Assembly (NCBI RefSeq): GCF_041080795.1
Contig: NZ_CP129674.1
Location: 2,108,001-2,172,000, forward strand
Direction: 5' to 3'
DNA: 64,000 nucleotides
Source: Bifidobacterium sp. WK041_4_12
GTDB taxonomy: Bacteria > Actinomycetota > Actinomycetes > Actinomycetales > Bifidobacteriaceae
Part shown: positions 26,890-36,717 of the stretch, piece by piece
How the letters are laid out: every line of letters begins with the position of its first letter
Position numbering within the stretch: position 1 is the first letter of the stretch
Position numbers and translations under genes: made by a program
The notes under the pieces: model-generated
Seen by the model: the letters and a program-made list of their open reading frames with translations, nothing else
What the model was told of the DNA's origin: nothing
The model's database searches: none

Positions 26890-27729
26890 TCAAGCAACAA
26901 CCGTCCAATCGTGAATCGTTTTCCCGTTATCATCCCGCAACACCAGCCAACTGTTCGTACCGCCAAAATACAGGAACAGACCAACCTCGTTCACGCTTTT
27001 CACGACGATATCTTCCGTGGTTACGAAATTCTTGAACTGCCCAGCATGCTCAAGTCGAAGTTGCTCAGAGAATCGCGCAGAGAATCCCAGCGAACCGTCC
27101 TTGTCTAAAGGTGGAACCGCTACCATGCTCGCACCTTTTCGAATAACCATGCGGTTTCTCGCCACCCACTGAACCGTGGCATGCACTCCCTCGTGGTTGA
27201 TATGAAAATCAAGTGCACTCACCTCTTTCGACCAGCGATGACGTGCCTTCGCGTGCGATTTTGGCTTGCTGGCCGCAGCGGAATCAGCTTCAGGATGCTC
27301 TGCAGACGCACCAGCCTGTGCAGATGTTCCAGAAGCGGACACATCTGACTTCTCATGCAGCAACGCAGCCAAAAGCCTGAAACGAATCAGCACGGCAACG
27401 ATGGTCTGTGCCAAACTCGATATGGTTACAGTTTCTGGAGTGCTCTCGAAGCGCGTGTCGTACAATCCAACATCTTCTGCATCGCGGCATCTGCCTGCAT
27501 TTTCAAGAATCTGCGCGCGCAATAACGACGAGTCGAACTCCTTCGCCGCTTCAACCACAATCACCTGCTGAATGCCATGATCGAGAAAAGGCAGCTTGAT
27601 CGTTGTCGAATCGGCATTGATCAGCAATTCGGAAAGCTGCGTTTGGCGAGTAATGCTTATGGTAAATTTCGGCTGTGCGCTCGTAATCACCGTAGCTGAT
27701 GTGCTCATTTCAACGGATACATTCAGCAT
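26890..27729 (-). CDS. Hypothetical protein
   Basis: About 279 residues, no signal peptide or membrane helix. The N-terminal 100 residues have alternating strands (SVEMSTSATVITSAQPKF), a middle helix (SLAQTIVAVLIRFRLLAALL), then a Ser/Ala/Glu-rich linker, and a C-terminal beta-rich part ending FGGTNSWLVLRDDNGK. I recognise no family. The ATG at 27729 follows GGAAGGAAG; the frame is open upstream to 27822 but that part overlaps a simple repeat region. Confidence 0.65.
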   Translation of the reverse strand: MLNVSVEMSTSATVITSAQPKFTISITRQTQLSELLINADSTTIKLPFLDHGIQQVIVVEAAKEFDSSLLRAQILENAGRCRDAEDVGLYDTRFESTPETVTISSLAQTIVAVLIRFRLLAALLHEKSDVSASGTSAQAGASAEHPEADSAAASKPKSHAKARHRWSKEVSALDFHINHEGVHATVQWVARNRMVIRKGASMVAVPPLDKDGSLGFSARFSEQLRLEHAGQFKNFVTTEDIVVKSVNEVGLFLYFGGTNSWLVLRDDNGKTIHDWTVVA

Positions 27730-27797
27730 AATCACTTCCTTCCCAAACGTTTGGGACATCCCCTCATCACAAGGTAACACAAGAATGCTCGATTCCC

Positions 27798-27844
27798 GGC
27801 ACTGAGCGGCACTGAGCGGCACTGGGCAGCACTGGGCAGCACTG
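27798..27844. repeat. Tandem decamer repeat
   Basis: About 4.7 copies of a 10-base unit (GGCACTGAGC, drifting to AGCACTGGGC) lie between the hypothetical gene and rbsK. A slippage-prone simple repeat in a short intergenic space. I see no function. Confidence 0.85.
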
Positions 27845-27889
27845 CATCATGTTCGTAGATATTGCATTCTTGCATCTCCGCCGCACAAT

Positions 27890-28894
27890 TCAAGAGGACA
27901 ACAGATCAACTATCTGTCTGCTCGTTCCATATGAGGATTGGGCTCCTAATCCTGTTGCAGCATAGCCGGCAACATACACAGCTAATCGAGCGGAATCATA
28001 CAAACTCAGGCCAGCAGTCAATCCAGCGAGGATTGCGCCCATGAAAGCATCTCCACAACCCGTAGTGTCGACAGCCTTGACCTCGACTGCTTTGAGAAAC
28101 TTCCAGAAATGTCCACAGTTCTCGTCAAAGCCATTGATGTCGAGCACATATGCGCCCTGTGAACCAAGGGTGACCACAGCCTGATTGCACCCCAACGAGT
28201 GCAATCGCTGCGTAACAACATCCCAGTCAAGTTCAGCCCAATCATCACCAGGTGGTGGAGAGAGGTGCAACATATGCGATATTTCATGTTCGTTGACCAG
28301 CAGAATATCAATATTGGCAATGATTTCAGCTGGAAGTTCCTGACGAAATGGCGAATTGTTCAGCAGAACCTTTACTCCTGATTGGTGAGCGATGCTTGCC
28401 GCCTCGATAACGGAATCCATTGGTGATTCAAAACATACTCCAAGAACTGCCGCCCCCTGTATGGTTCCCCGTACACTTCTCACATAATCTGGAGTGACCT
28501 TGGCATTGGATCCAGCGGAATATACGATTGTATTCTCAGCATGAGCGTCGACCGTAATGACAGTCGTTCCGCTTTTTCCTTCCATTCGTGCAATGGAACC
28601 CATCGAGACACCTGCTTTTGCAAGCGTGGAGAAGAGAAAGTCTGCATTCTCATCTGTTCCCAAGGCTCCGAGCAGCTTCACCTGCGCTCCGATACGTGCA
28701 GCTGCACTCGCTTGGTTTGCTGATTTTCCACCAGCAAGAATCTGCAATGGTCCACCGAAGACCGTTTCACCTGGCCGTGGCAGGGTCTCTGTTTCAACGG
28801 TATAATCGGCATTCATCGAGCCTAATACCGCAATGGTGCGAGAGCTTGATGAGATCTTTTCAAAAGCCTTGCGAATGTCAAAAGTTTCATTCAT
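27890..28894 (-). CDS. rbsK: Ribokinase, PfkB family
   Basis: Phosphorylates D-ribose at O5 after uptake, feeding the pentose phosphate pathway. The protein of about 334 residues starts with a PfkB pattern (VLGSMNADYTVETETLPRPGET), has AGGKSANQASAAARIG for substrate binding and the C-terminal signature DTTGCGDAFMGA with the catalytic Asp; the usual Ala of GAGD is Cys here, a mild oddity. The start at 28894 follows AGAAAGAGA. It is the last gene of a minus-strand rbs operon, 140 bp after rbsB. Confidence 0.9.
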   Translation of the reverse strand: MNETFDIRKAFEKISSSSRTIAVLGSMNADYTVETETLPRPGETVFGGPLQILAGGKSANQASAAARIGAQVKLLGALGTDENADFLFSTLAKAGVSMGSIARMEGKSGTTVITVDAHAENTIVYSAGSNAKVTPDYVRSVRGTIQGAAVLGVCFESPMDSVIEAASIAHQSGVKVLLNNSPFRQELPAEIIANIDILLVNEHEISHMLHLSPPPGDDWAELDWDVVTQRLHSLGCNQAVVTLGSQGAYVLDINGFDENCGHFWKFLKAVEVKAVDTTGCGDAFMGAILAGLTAGLSLYDSARLAVYVAGYAATGLGAQSSYGTSRQIVDLLSS

Positions 28895-29036
28895 GACGTT
28901 CTCTTTCTTAGGAACTTCGTCGTGCAGCACTCAAAGATTGAGGAACGGTTGGCACGCTCGCAGATGTCGTTCCTGACCGTTCCTCAATATCGCTGACTTT
29001 TTACTGACTTTTCAATGGGTACTGGTTACGCGCCAA

Positions 29037-30017
29037 TCACCACATGTATTGCTTGACATTATCTTTTTTTACCAGGTATATAGGCGAATCAATGGTTTTC
29101 TTGACTGTCTTCTTATTGAAGTGATCATACATGGCTTGCAAAGCCATTTCGCCAATTTTTCCTGGTTGCTGTGCAATCGTTGCAGTGATCGTTCCCTGCT
29201 CAATGGCAGTATGCGTCTCCGATTCACCATCGATACCGAAGATGCCGATCTTGCCGCCAGCTGCCTGAACCGCCTTCACAGCGCCCAGTGCCATCTCGTC
29301 ATTCTGCGCAAAGATTGCCTGAACTCCGCTATTGGACTGCAACATATTCTGAGTGGTATTCAACGCTGTCGTACGATCGAAATTCGCTGATTGGCTCGAA
29401 AGAATATCAAGGCCCAGCTTCTTCGCCTCGGCGTTGAAGCCATTGCCTCGATCAATGGTTGAAGATGATCCCGGCGTTCCGGACAACTCGATGATCTTCG
29501 CACCCTTGCCATATGCACCAAGAATTGCTTCTGCTGCCATCTGCCCTGCCTAGATATTATTGGATGCAACGGTGCTCAGCACAGTTCCTCCATTTGAACC
29601 GCGATCCATGGCAATAACTGGGATCCCGGCAGTGTTTGCACTCTTTATCGCTGGAACAATCGAGTCTGAATCAACTGGATTGACGAGGATGCCGTCGACT
29701 TTCTGACTCACAAAGTTCTGAATGTCATTCAACTGAGTTGAACTGTCATTCTGTGCGTCAGCAATGATAACCTTCGTTCCATCCTTCTTGGCCATTGCTT
29801 TGATCGCTTGATCCATGGCAACAAAATAAGGGTTATTGGTCGTTGAAATTGCAACGCCGATTGTCAACTCCGAAGGGCTCTTCTTCTCAACGTTCCCCTG
29901 AGCTCCGTTCGAGCTGCCGAGTCCAGTCCCAGCGCATGCACTCAGACCGACCGCCATGCTGATACCAACACCTACGGCTACAATTTTCGAAGCCAGGTGA
30001 GCCACGTGATTCTTCAT
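29037..30017 (-). pseudogene. rbsB: Ribose ABC substrate-binding lipoprotein with internal amber
   Basis: The gene starts behind GGAG with a lipoprotein signal (VGVGISMAVGLSACAG), continues through TIGVAISTTNNPYFVAMDQ and VDGILVNPVDSDS, typical of RbsB-type periplasmic-binding folds, then meets TAG at 29550-29552 within VASNNI-stop-AGQMAAEAILGAYG. The rest of the fold follows in the same frame without another break to 29037 (AIFAQNDEMALGAVKA, IFGIDGESE). One substitution, for example from CAG, would explain it. Unless suppressed or a sequencing error, the transporter lacks its receptor. The other operon genes are intact. Confidence 0.85.
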
Positions 30018-30126
30018 AATGTTCTCCACTTCTTGTTCGCTAGTAATATGAAAATCTTCTGTGTCTTCATATTGAGAGTTGCGTTACATGTATTGCTTCT
30101 TGCTTTATTTCCGTTCTTAGGAAGCT

Positions 30127-31086
30127 TTACGACTGCAGAGATCGCTTGTTCCTGATTACATCTACGAGTACTGCGACGATGATTACGGCACCTTCGACGA
30201 CTTGCTGCCAGAAGGTGGAAACTCCGATGATGTTCAGGCCATTGTTCAAAACACCGATGATCAGCGCGCCAATGATGGTTCCTGACATTCTTCCCTTCCC
30301 ACCCATCAGGCTTGTGCCGCCAAGCACTACAGCGGCAATAGCAAACATTTCATAGCCACTGCCTGCCTGCGGCGTCGCTGAAGAAAGCCGAGACGTGATG
30401 ACAAGACCCGCTATTGCAGACATCAGACCTGAGATGGTATAGATTGTCACCTTTACCCTATTCGACTGAACACCAGCGATGTATGCAGCTTTCTCGTTGC
30501 CTCCCAGTGCATAGACCGACTTTCCGAATGCGGTCTTGTGCAAAAGAATGTAGAGAATCACGAAGGCGATGATCATTAGAATAACGGGGAACGGGATCCC
30601 AAACAGATATCCCTGTCCAATGTATGCCAGGAAGAAGCCGTCCATGCCTTTGGTGACGGGATTGCCATTGGTAAAGACAAGCGTCAACCCTCGATAGATC
30701 ATCTGTGTTGCTAGGGTGACGATGAACGGTGCCATCTTTCCATAAGCAATGAAGAAGCCATTGATTGCGCCGAGTCCGGCACCAATCACCACACACACCA
30801 ATACTGCCAATGGCAGGGGCATTCCCGCACCAATCATTCCTGCAGATAATGCGCTCGAAAGTGCAAGAATGGCACCCACCGAAAGATCAATGCCACCGGT
30901 GAGAATCACGAATGTCATGCCAAAGGCGATGAAGCCGTTGGCCGTTACCTGAAGCAGTAGGTTAAGCAGATTGTTCGTGGTTAAGAAATTTGGATTCATG
31001 ACCGTTATCAACACCATCAAGACCGCTAATGCCGCGAGTGTGGTAAGGCTGGTGAATCTATTCAAAAAGTTGGAAACTGTTTTCAT
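30127..31086 (-). CDS. rbsC: Ribose ABC transporter permease
   Basis: A 319-residue membrane protein of the BPD_transp_2 (RbsC) family, with about nine helices and the landmarks NPNFLTTNNLLNLLLQ, FVILTGGIDLSVGAILALS and VLGGTSLMGGKGRMSGTIIGA. It forms the channel half of the ribose importer. Its ATG comes one base after the rbsA stop, with GGGAG inside the end of rbsA, so the two are translationally linked. Confidence 0.92.
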   Translation of the reverse strand: MKTVSNFLNRFTSLTTLAALAVLMVLITVMNPNFLTTNNLLNLLLQVTANGFIAFGMTFVILTGGIDLSVGAILALSSALSAGMIGAGMPLPLAVLVCVVIGAGLGAINGFFIAYGKMAPFIVTLATQMIYRGLTLVFTNGNPVTKGMDGFFLAYIGQGYLFGIPFPVILMIIAFVILYILLHKTAFGKSVYALGGNEKAAYIAGVQSNRVKVTIYTISGLMSAIAGLVITSRLSSATPQAGSGYEMFAIAAVVLGGTSLMGGKGRMSGTIIGALIIGVLNNGLNIIGVSTFWQQVVEGAVIIVAVLVDVIRNKRSLQS

Positions 31087-31087
31087 C

Positions 31088-32569
31088 TTATTCTCCCAAA
31101 GTCGCGAGTTGCATTATCTTTTCCTGATTGGCATCGTTGCCTAAAACTTCACCGGCGATTCTGCCTTCATGCATTACGATTATTCGATCGCTGACTCCCA
31201 AGACCTCCGGAAGATCGGAAGAAACCATAATGATGGGAACGCCTTTGCCAGCCAGCTCATTCATCAGTTCATAGATTTCGCGTTTCGAACCAACGTCAAC
31301 TCCTCGAGTCGGCTCATCCAGAATGAGCACTTTTGGCGAAATGCCGACCCATTTGGCCAAAACCACTTTTTGCTGGTTACCTCCTGAGAGATTTCCCACT
31401 ATCTGCTCGGTGCCGGTCGAACGAATCGTCAAACGCTGTATCAAATCGCGTACGAAAGTCATCGCTACCTTCGTGTTGAAGAACAGATTCTTTACGAAAT
31501 TACGAGTGCTTGGCAGAGTCACATTCTCTCGGATGCTGAAGTCAAGAATCAGACCCTCATCCTTGCGATTTTCAGTCAGAAAGCCGATGCCAAGCCTGAT
31601 GGCATCAAGAGGCTTACGTATTCTGACTGGTTTACCGTGAAGTGTAATGACTCCTGATTTGGGCTTGTCGATCCCGAATACCGCTCTCATGACCTCGGTA
31701 CGTCCAGAACCCATAAGACCCGAGAAGGCTAGGATTTCACCACTTTTAACGGAGAAAGAAATGTCGTGGAACTTATTCGTAGCGCTTTCAAGATGTGATA
31801 CCTCGAAGACAACATCGCCTACAGGCGTATCTTTGTGTGGATAATAGTCCGTTATTTCCCTACCAACCATCTTCTTGACGAGTTCATTGACGTTGGTATC
31901 CTTAGTCGGTTTGGTATCAACGACTTTCCCGTCGCGCATCACAGTCACGGCATCAGAAATTTTGAAGATCTCCTCCATACGATGCGAAATGTAGATGATG
32001 CCAACACCACGTTTTTTCAGATGCTGGATTACTTCGAAAAGCTTGCTGGTCTCACGCTCCGTCAGCGCCGAGGTGGGTTCGTCCATGATTAATATCTGCA
32101 AGTTGGAAAGGAAGCTTTTGGCGATTTCAATCATCTGCTGCTGGCCAACTGACAATGTTCCGATCTCGACGTCCAGTGGAATGTTGACACCAAGTTCGTT
32201 GAAAGCAGCCCGAGATTGCTTGCGCATCTCCTTGTTGTTCAACAGACCGTTCTTGTTGATCTCTCTACCAAGGAAGAGATTCTCCATCACTGTTAGCTCT
32301 GGCCAAGAATTCATCTCTTGATGTATGAAACTGATGCCAAACAGCTCTGCCTCGCGTGGATTTTGGAAGGTTCTTTTCTCTCCATCTATGAGAATCGTTC
32401 CCCCACTTGCAGGGAAAAGCCCTGTGAGTATGTTCATCAATGTGGATTTTCCGGCACCATTTTCACCCATGAGTGCATGGACTTCGCCGGAGTTCACCGT
32501 AAGACTGACATCTTTGAGGACCTGATTAATTCCAAAGGCTTTTGAAATATTCTTGAGTTCGATTTTCAT
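31088..32569 (-). CDS. rbsA: Ribose ABC transporter ATP-binding protein
   Basis: A 493-residue tandem ABC ATPase. The first half has GENGAGKSTLMNILTG (Walker A), LSVGQQQMIEIAKSF (signature) and LIMDEPTSAL (Walker B). The second has the degenerate GLMGSGRTEVMRAVFG, an intact LSGGNQQKVVLAKW signature and LILDEPTRGVD, the normal RbsA/MglA asymmetry. It powers ribose uptake through RbsC. An AAGG site lies upstream. It is preceded by rbsD with a 36-bp gap. Confidence 0.93.
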   Translation of the reverse strand: MKIELKNISKAFGINQVLKDVSLTVNSGEVHALMGENGAGKSTLMNILTGLFPASGGTILIDGEKRTFQNPREAELFGISFIHQEMNSWPELTVMENLFLGREINKNGLLNNKEMRKQSRAAFNELGVNIPLDVEIGTLSVGQQQMIEIAKSFLSNLQILIMDEPTSALTERETSKLFEVIQHLKKRGVGIIYISHRMEEIFKISDAVTVMRDGKVVDTKPTKDTNVNELVKKMVGREITDYYPHKDTPVGDVVFEVSHLESATNKFHDISFSVKSGEILAFSGLMGSGRTEVMRAVFGIDKPKSGVITLHGKPVRIRKPLDAIRLGIGFLTENRKDEGLILDFSIRENVTLPSTRNFVKNLFFNTKVAMTFVRDLIQRLTIRSTGTEQIVGNLSGGNQQKVVLAKWVGISPKVLILDEPTRGVDVGSKREIYELMNELAGKGVPIIMVSSDLPEVLGVSDRIIVMHEGRIAGEVLGNDANQEKIMQLATLGE

Positions 32570-32605
32570 GACTAGCCTTTCTCAAACTTGAGTTCATTGC
32601 TGAAG

Positions 32606-33004
32606 TCAGATGGTGACACCGGATTGCAGAATAATATTCGAAAACGGCGTATCTTCACCCGTCCGTAGCACAGCCTTGCAATCCTTGGTCATCTGTTTCA
32701 ACTCCTTGTGCGAGATAAAACCGATGCCCACTCCCTGTGGGAGCATCTCTTCGATTGCCTGCAACTGAACTGGATTCTGAGTCTTGATCTCTGCTGCAAG
32801 AAAAACCTGCTGAACCACTACATTCTCAAGATAGACCTGAAGAACATCAGTAAAGCTTGGCTCTCCACGTTTGAGAGAGATGTCTATCTTGCAAATCCCG
32901 TTCGGAACGGGCAATCCAAGATCGCCGATGCATACCAGATCTGTGTGACCTAGGTCATCAACCACTTTTGCCAATGCACTATTTAAAATACCTGTTTTCT
33001 TCAC
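32606..33004 (-). CDS. rbsD: D-ribose pyranase
   Basis: A 132-residue RbsD/FucU-family mutarotase that converts beta-ribopyranose to the furanose form used by ribokinase. Landmarks are the N-terminal MKKTGILNSALAKVVDDLGHTD with the catalytic His and ICIGDLGLPVP-like segment (VCIGDLGLPVPNG), and the C-terminal IRTGE-type motif (VLRTGEDTPFSNIIL). First gene of the rbs operon, preceded by the palindromic operator candidate. Confidence 0.92.
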   Translation of the reverse strand: MKKTGILNSALAKVVDDLGHTDLVCIGDLGLPVPNGICKIDISLKRGEPSFTDVLQVYLENVVVQQVFLAAEIKTQNPVQLQAIEEMLPQGVGIGFISHKELKQMTKDCKAVLRTGEDTPFSNIILQSGVTI

Positions 33005-33028
33005 GACGACTCCATTGTCCGCTTAGAG

Positions 33029-33052
33029 TGTGATATATCGTTATATCACACA
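33029..33052. promoter_or_regulatory. Palindromic operator candidate of rbs operon
   Basis: GTGTGATATA and TATATCACAC form a perfect 10-bp inverted repeat with a 4-base spacer, 25 bases upstream of the rbsD start and downstream of the LacI-family regulator gene. The location fits an operator for that regulator, though the spacing is wider than the classic LacI site with central CG. Confidence 0.65.
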
Positions 33053-33103
33053 TAGAAATGTATCGCCTTTTGGGTTGAATGTCAAATTCCAGGACCGCGG
33101 ATT

Positions 33104-34120
33104 CTACCGGATACCCACTGATTCCCTATCAATGAATACCGTTGGGATCCTTAAATTGTCGAAGCTCTCCCCTTGCTGCTCGCCACGAAGTCGCTGTTCC
33201 ATGAGCGAGAGCAATGTGGCAACACCATAGTTGCCCATCAGTTTTTGCTGTTGAGAAATCACAGAAATGCTAGGTGAAGCCAATTCAAAGATAGGGATAT
33301 CGTCAAAGCTGACGATTGACACATCCTCACCGATGTTTAGACCGATGTGGTGAAAATAACGAATTGCTTCAAGTGCATCCGGAGAATAGCCGAATATGAA
33401 AGTGGTTACATGGCGCGATAGCAGATCTTTGATCGCCGACAATGCACTTACATGGCTTGCAACGATTGCATTGGGACTGCCCACCTGTGAACCTGCAACT
33501 TCGATGAATACTTGCTGACGTTCCAACAGATTTGGAGACTTGGACGTGGGGCCATGAACGAATCCTATCCGAGAATGCCCCTGGGATTTCACCTTTTCGA
33601 TTGCAGCGGTGATTCCTGGTCTAGGATCTGCATCGATGATTGGAATTCGGCCACCGTCGGCCAATTCCTTGACCTTACGGTCCAAAATAACCAGTGGAAG
33701 ACCGGAAGCGACGAATTTCTGCAGGCCATGAGAAGCAGTGCCCTGAGGTACAAGAATCGCACCATCTATTCTTTGGGTAAGAAGCGAATGCAGGAATTTA
33801 TCCTGGCCTTCAAGGCTTTCAGATGAGGATCCAATCAAGCAGACATAACCACTAGCCAAAAACTCCCGTGTTATCAGAGAAATCAGATAGGCAAAATACG
33901 AATTGTTGATGTCAGGAACCAACACGCCCACAGTTTTGGTCGAACTTGATCGCATGGAGATAGCAGCTGAATTGGGAATGTAATCAAGTTTCTTTGCAGA
34001 GTCAAGCACACGCTGACGAGTGGCTGCCGAAATTCTACCTCGATTATTCAACACTTGCGAAACGGTAGGAACAGATACTCCAGCTTCCTGAGCCACATCC
34101 TTGATCGTGACGTAATTCAT
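33104..34120 (-). CDS. rbsR: LacI-family regulator, probable ribose repressor
   Basis: A 338-residue regulator with the N-terminal helix-turn-helix VTIKDVAQEAGVSVPTVSQVLNNRGRISAATRQRV and a periplasmic-binding-like effector domain (VGVLVPDINNSYFAYL, GFVHGPTSKSPN, VSIVSFDDIPIFELASPSIS). It lies directly upstream of the rbs operon on the same strand, so ribose or a derivative is the likely effector. The ATG at 34120 has AGGAAAGTG just upstream, better than 34132. Confidence 0.88.
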   Translation of the reverse strand: MNYVTIKDVAQEAGVSVPTVSQVLNNRGRISAATRQRVLDSAKKLDYIPNSAAISMRSSSTKTVGVLVPDINNSYFAYLISLITREFLASGYVCLIGSSSESLEGQDKFLHSLLTQRIDGAILVPQGTASHGLQKFVASGLPLVILDRKVKELADGGRIPIIDADPRPGITAAIEKVKSQGHSRIGFVHGPTSKSPNLLERQQVFIEVAGSQVGSPNAIVASHVSALSAIKDLLSRHVTTFIFGYSPDALEAIRYFHHIGLNIGEDVSIVSFDDIPIFELASPSISVISQQQKLMGNYGVATLLSLMEQRLRGEQQGESFDNLRIPTVFIDRESVGIR

Positions 34121-34194
34121 CACTTTCCTCAATCCGTATGTTCGCGGGCTTCAAGAGTCCGATGCCCACCAAAGACCAGTCGTGCGTCAAGCCT

Positions 34195-34212
34195 TTCCGT
34201 TCATAAACGGAA
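34195..34212. promoter_or_regulatory. Perfect 7-bp inverted repeat upstream of rbsR
   Basis: TTCCGTT and AACGGAA around CATA lie 75 bases before the rbsR start, in the 430-bp gap shared with the divergent MFS gene. It may be an autoregulatory site for rbsR or belong to the transporter. I see no other features or gene in 34133-34566. Confidence 0.4.
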
Positions 34213-34566
34213 TGCACGTAAGCTAGATTGTCTCACAGGTACAAATACCGTACCAGCCCCATGCACACGCCATTGTGCATCTGTCATGTGAAGACACCCC
34301 TTATGGGGAACAAGAAGCTGATAGTGGGGCACAAGTATCGTTATGACGAATATACAGAAGCAAAGGCATAGACGTTGGGAGCTTCACACTGTCCTTGGCA
34401 TGCAACAATGCACGACATGTCAGAGTTAATCTGCATCCAACGCTCAGGTATTATGGTTGTCGTTGGGGTTTCAAGAGAATCCTGCTGCAGTGCACGACAC
34501 AATCATGCGATGCATTGCATTTCCACACAGCACATACCATGCACAAGAAACAAGCAAAGGCCGGTC

Positions 34567-35877
34567 ATGACTTCACCATCCACAGACTTCAGTGGAATTT
34601 GGCGTAAAAACAGTTACCTCTTTCTCTTCAGCCAGTTCATCACTGGCATCACCTCAATGATCGTGCAATATGCGATCATCTGGTATCTGACACAGAAGTC
34701 TGGCTCGGCAACGATTCTCAGCATCGCCACCATCCTCGCCATGCTGCCTATGGTTCTGGTGAGTCCGTTCATCGGGACCTTCGTAGACCGCTGGAACAAG
34801 AAGGCGCTACTGATCGTTCCCGATATGGTGGCTGCAGCGGTCGCAATCATGCTCTGCATTGTCGGAACCATCAACGAAACCTTCCCACTATGGCTGATTT
34901 TCGGATCATTGCTTATCCGCTCCATAGCCCAGGCCTTCCAGATGCCCACCGTGCAATCCATTCTGCCGACCATGGTGCCCCCTGAAGAGATAACCAAAGT
35001 GAACGGTCAGCTTGGCATGGTCCAATCGGGAACGCTGATCATTTCGCCAGCTCTCGGTGCCTTGCTCTATGCGGCAGTTCCCATCAACTATCTGCTGCTC
35101 GTGGATGTGCTCGGCGCAATGTTCAGCTTCGGTTCTCTGATGTTCGTGCATATCGTCTCAAATTCGGTCGAACCTGAGAGCAAGGCACATCCCTGGGCAG
35201 ATATGGTATATGGACTCAAGCGTATCGGCACTGCTCCAGGCATGTGGTCGATTCTCGCCATGGCTGCCATATCGACGCTTACCTTCATGCCCGCGGCAAG
35301 CCTCTATCCGCTCATGACATTGGGATATTTCAAGGGAACCGTTTTCCAGGCAGGTGTCGTTGAGGTGCTGTGGTCCGCAGGTTCGCTTGCAGGAGGAGCA
35401 CTCATCGGCATCTTTGGAAAGTGGAAGAACCGACTCCCCCTCATCATCGCTGGGCAGCTTGTGCTCGGCGTTGCCTTCATGGCATGTTCGATACTTCCCG
35501 TTTCCATGCCAGGATTCGTTCTCTTCGTTGGGTTTAACTTTATTGCAGGCCTGGCAACGGCCTTCCCGTCTACTCTTTCGATGACACTGATTCAACAGTC
35601 TTATCCTGCTGGCGAACTGGGAAGAATTTTTGGCGTATGTCTCTCCATCACCGGCGTTGCAGGTCCCATAGGCTTACTCTTCGTAGGGCCATTGGGTGAT
35701 GCCATTGGGGTCCAATGGGTGTTCGCAATCTCTGGACTGGGTGCTGTGCTCTGTGGACTCTTCATCATTGCCGTGCCCTCTGCACGGCTCTATGACAAGC
35801 GTCTGCGAGATCGCATCGACCGTGGAGAAATTCCTGGGGTTTCTCTCACATCTGAACTCACCCCGAAAGAACTCTGA
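34567..35877 (+). CDS. MFS efflux-type transporter
   Basis: A 436-residue 12-helix protein with the N-terminal pattern FLFSQFITGITSMIVQYAIIWYLTQKSGSA, FIGTFVDRWNKKALL between helices 2 and 3, and QSILPTMVPPEEITKVNGQ, all typical of the macrolide-efflux-like (MefA/DUF894-type) branch of MFS. The substrate is unknown; export of drugs or metabolites is likely. The ORF opens at 34375, but the MFS core and an AAGG site favour ATG 34567. Divergent from rbsR. Confidence 0.8.
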   Translation: MTSPSTDFSGIWRKNSYLFLFSQFITGITSMIVQYAIIWYLTQKSGSATILSIATILAMLPMVLVSPFIGTFVDRWNKKALLIVPDMVAAAVAIMLCIVGTINETFPLWLIFGSLLIRSIAQAFQMPTVQSILPTMVPPEEITKVNGQLGMVQSGTLIISPALGALLYAAVPINYLLLVDVLGAMFSFGSLMFVHIVSNSVEPESKAHPWADMVYGLKRIGTAPGMWSILAMAAISTLTFMPAASLYPLMTLGYFKGTVFQAGVVEVLWSAGSLAGGALIGIFGKWKNRLPLIIAGQLVLGVAFMACSILPVSMPGFVLFVGFNFIAGLATAFPSTLSMTLIQQSYPAGELGRIFGVCLSITGVAGPIGLLFVGPLGDAIGVQWVFAISGLGAVLCGLFIIAVPSARLYDKRLRDRIDRGEIPGVSLTSELTPKEL

Positions 35878-35950
35878 AAAGCTCTCCACAAACTCCTAGA
35901 CTATACGCATGGGGACAATACAGAACATACAGCATATACAGCAGCACACA

Positions 35951-36616
35951 ATGAAGAGTGCGGCAGGCAGATTCGTCAAGCTTGCGGCAGGAGCCTTGGC
36001 AGCGTTAGCCATGAGTTGGGGGCTGGCTGCCTGCGGATCAAGTAGCTCAGCCAGCACAAGCGCCAATAGCAGTAACACGAAGTCTTCCACGACATCAACA
36101 TCTCCGTCAAGCAGCAACACATCGTCGTCATCTGCGACGAGCTCACCAAGCAGCTCCGACTCATCAAGCTCCTCGTCGGCTGCAACAACGCAAGGCAGCT
36201 GTGCGACAACGCAGTTAACCGCCAAGATTGGGCAAGGCGGTGGCGGTGGTGCGGGCAGCATGTATCCAACCATCGTGCTGACCAACACCGGCAGCACATG
36301 CAAGATGGGCGGTTACCCGGGCATATCCTTTGCAGCAGCAGGGAAGCAGATCGGCGCGGCTGCCGTACGAGAATCGGGAACTTCCAAGCTCCTTACCTTG
36401 CAGCAAGGGCAATCGGCATATGCACAGCTACAAATCACGCAAGCTGGCAATTTCTCCTCGTCATCGTGCAGTCCGACACATGCCGACCATGTCGTGGTGT
36501 ATCCGCCCAATCAGAAGAATCCCATCACGGTTGCAACGAATGATTACACCGGCTGCGCAAACAGCGCCACGCCAATTATCCATGTCAAGCCCTTGCAGCT
36601 TGGAACTGGCCAATAA
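35951..36616 (+). CDS. DUF4232-like lipoprotein
   Basis: About 221 residues: lipoprotein signal with lipobox GLAACG near residue 27, a linker of about 55 residues consisting almost only of Ser and Thr, and a domain with SCATTQLTAKIGQGGGGGAGSMYPTIVLTNTGSTCKMGG cut into a beta-sandwich, the DUF4232 pattern with paired cysteines. It is anchored to the outer membrane-facing leaflet of the cell; function unknown. The start is uncertain (35909 possible); neither has a strong ribosome-binding site. Confidence 0.75.
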   Translation: MKSAAGRFVKLAAGALAALAMSWGLAACGSSSSASTSANSSNTKSSTTSTSPSSSNTSSSSATSSPSSSDSSSSSSAATTQGSCATTQLTAKIGQGGGGGAGSMYPTIVLTNTGSTCKMGGYPGISFAAAGKQIGAAAVRESGTSKLLTLQQGQSAYAQLQITQAGNFSSSSCSPTHADHVVVYPPNQKNPITVATNDYTGCANSATPIIHVKPLQLGTGQ

Positions 36617-36717
36617 AGGTCAGCGAGCGCCTGCGCGACCAGACGCGCATACGCCGAAACTGCGTTTTCAGGATTCATTCAGCATGCAGACAGCATTATT
36701 GTAGGTAGAGACCAGAG

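Noticed and set aside
27798..27844. Repeat array as a CRISPR
   Set aside because: Ten-base head-to-tail units without spacers; a slippage repeat. No CRISPR array or cas gene was seen anywhere in the window.
15813..29552. Two in-frame TAG codons (integrase and rbsB) as a sign of amber recoding or suppression
   Set aside because: TAG also serves as an ordinary stop (for example after the DUF6020-like remnant and the FMN reductase), no suppressor tRNA is visible, and a TGA break also occurs; independent mutations are simpler.
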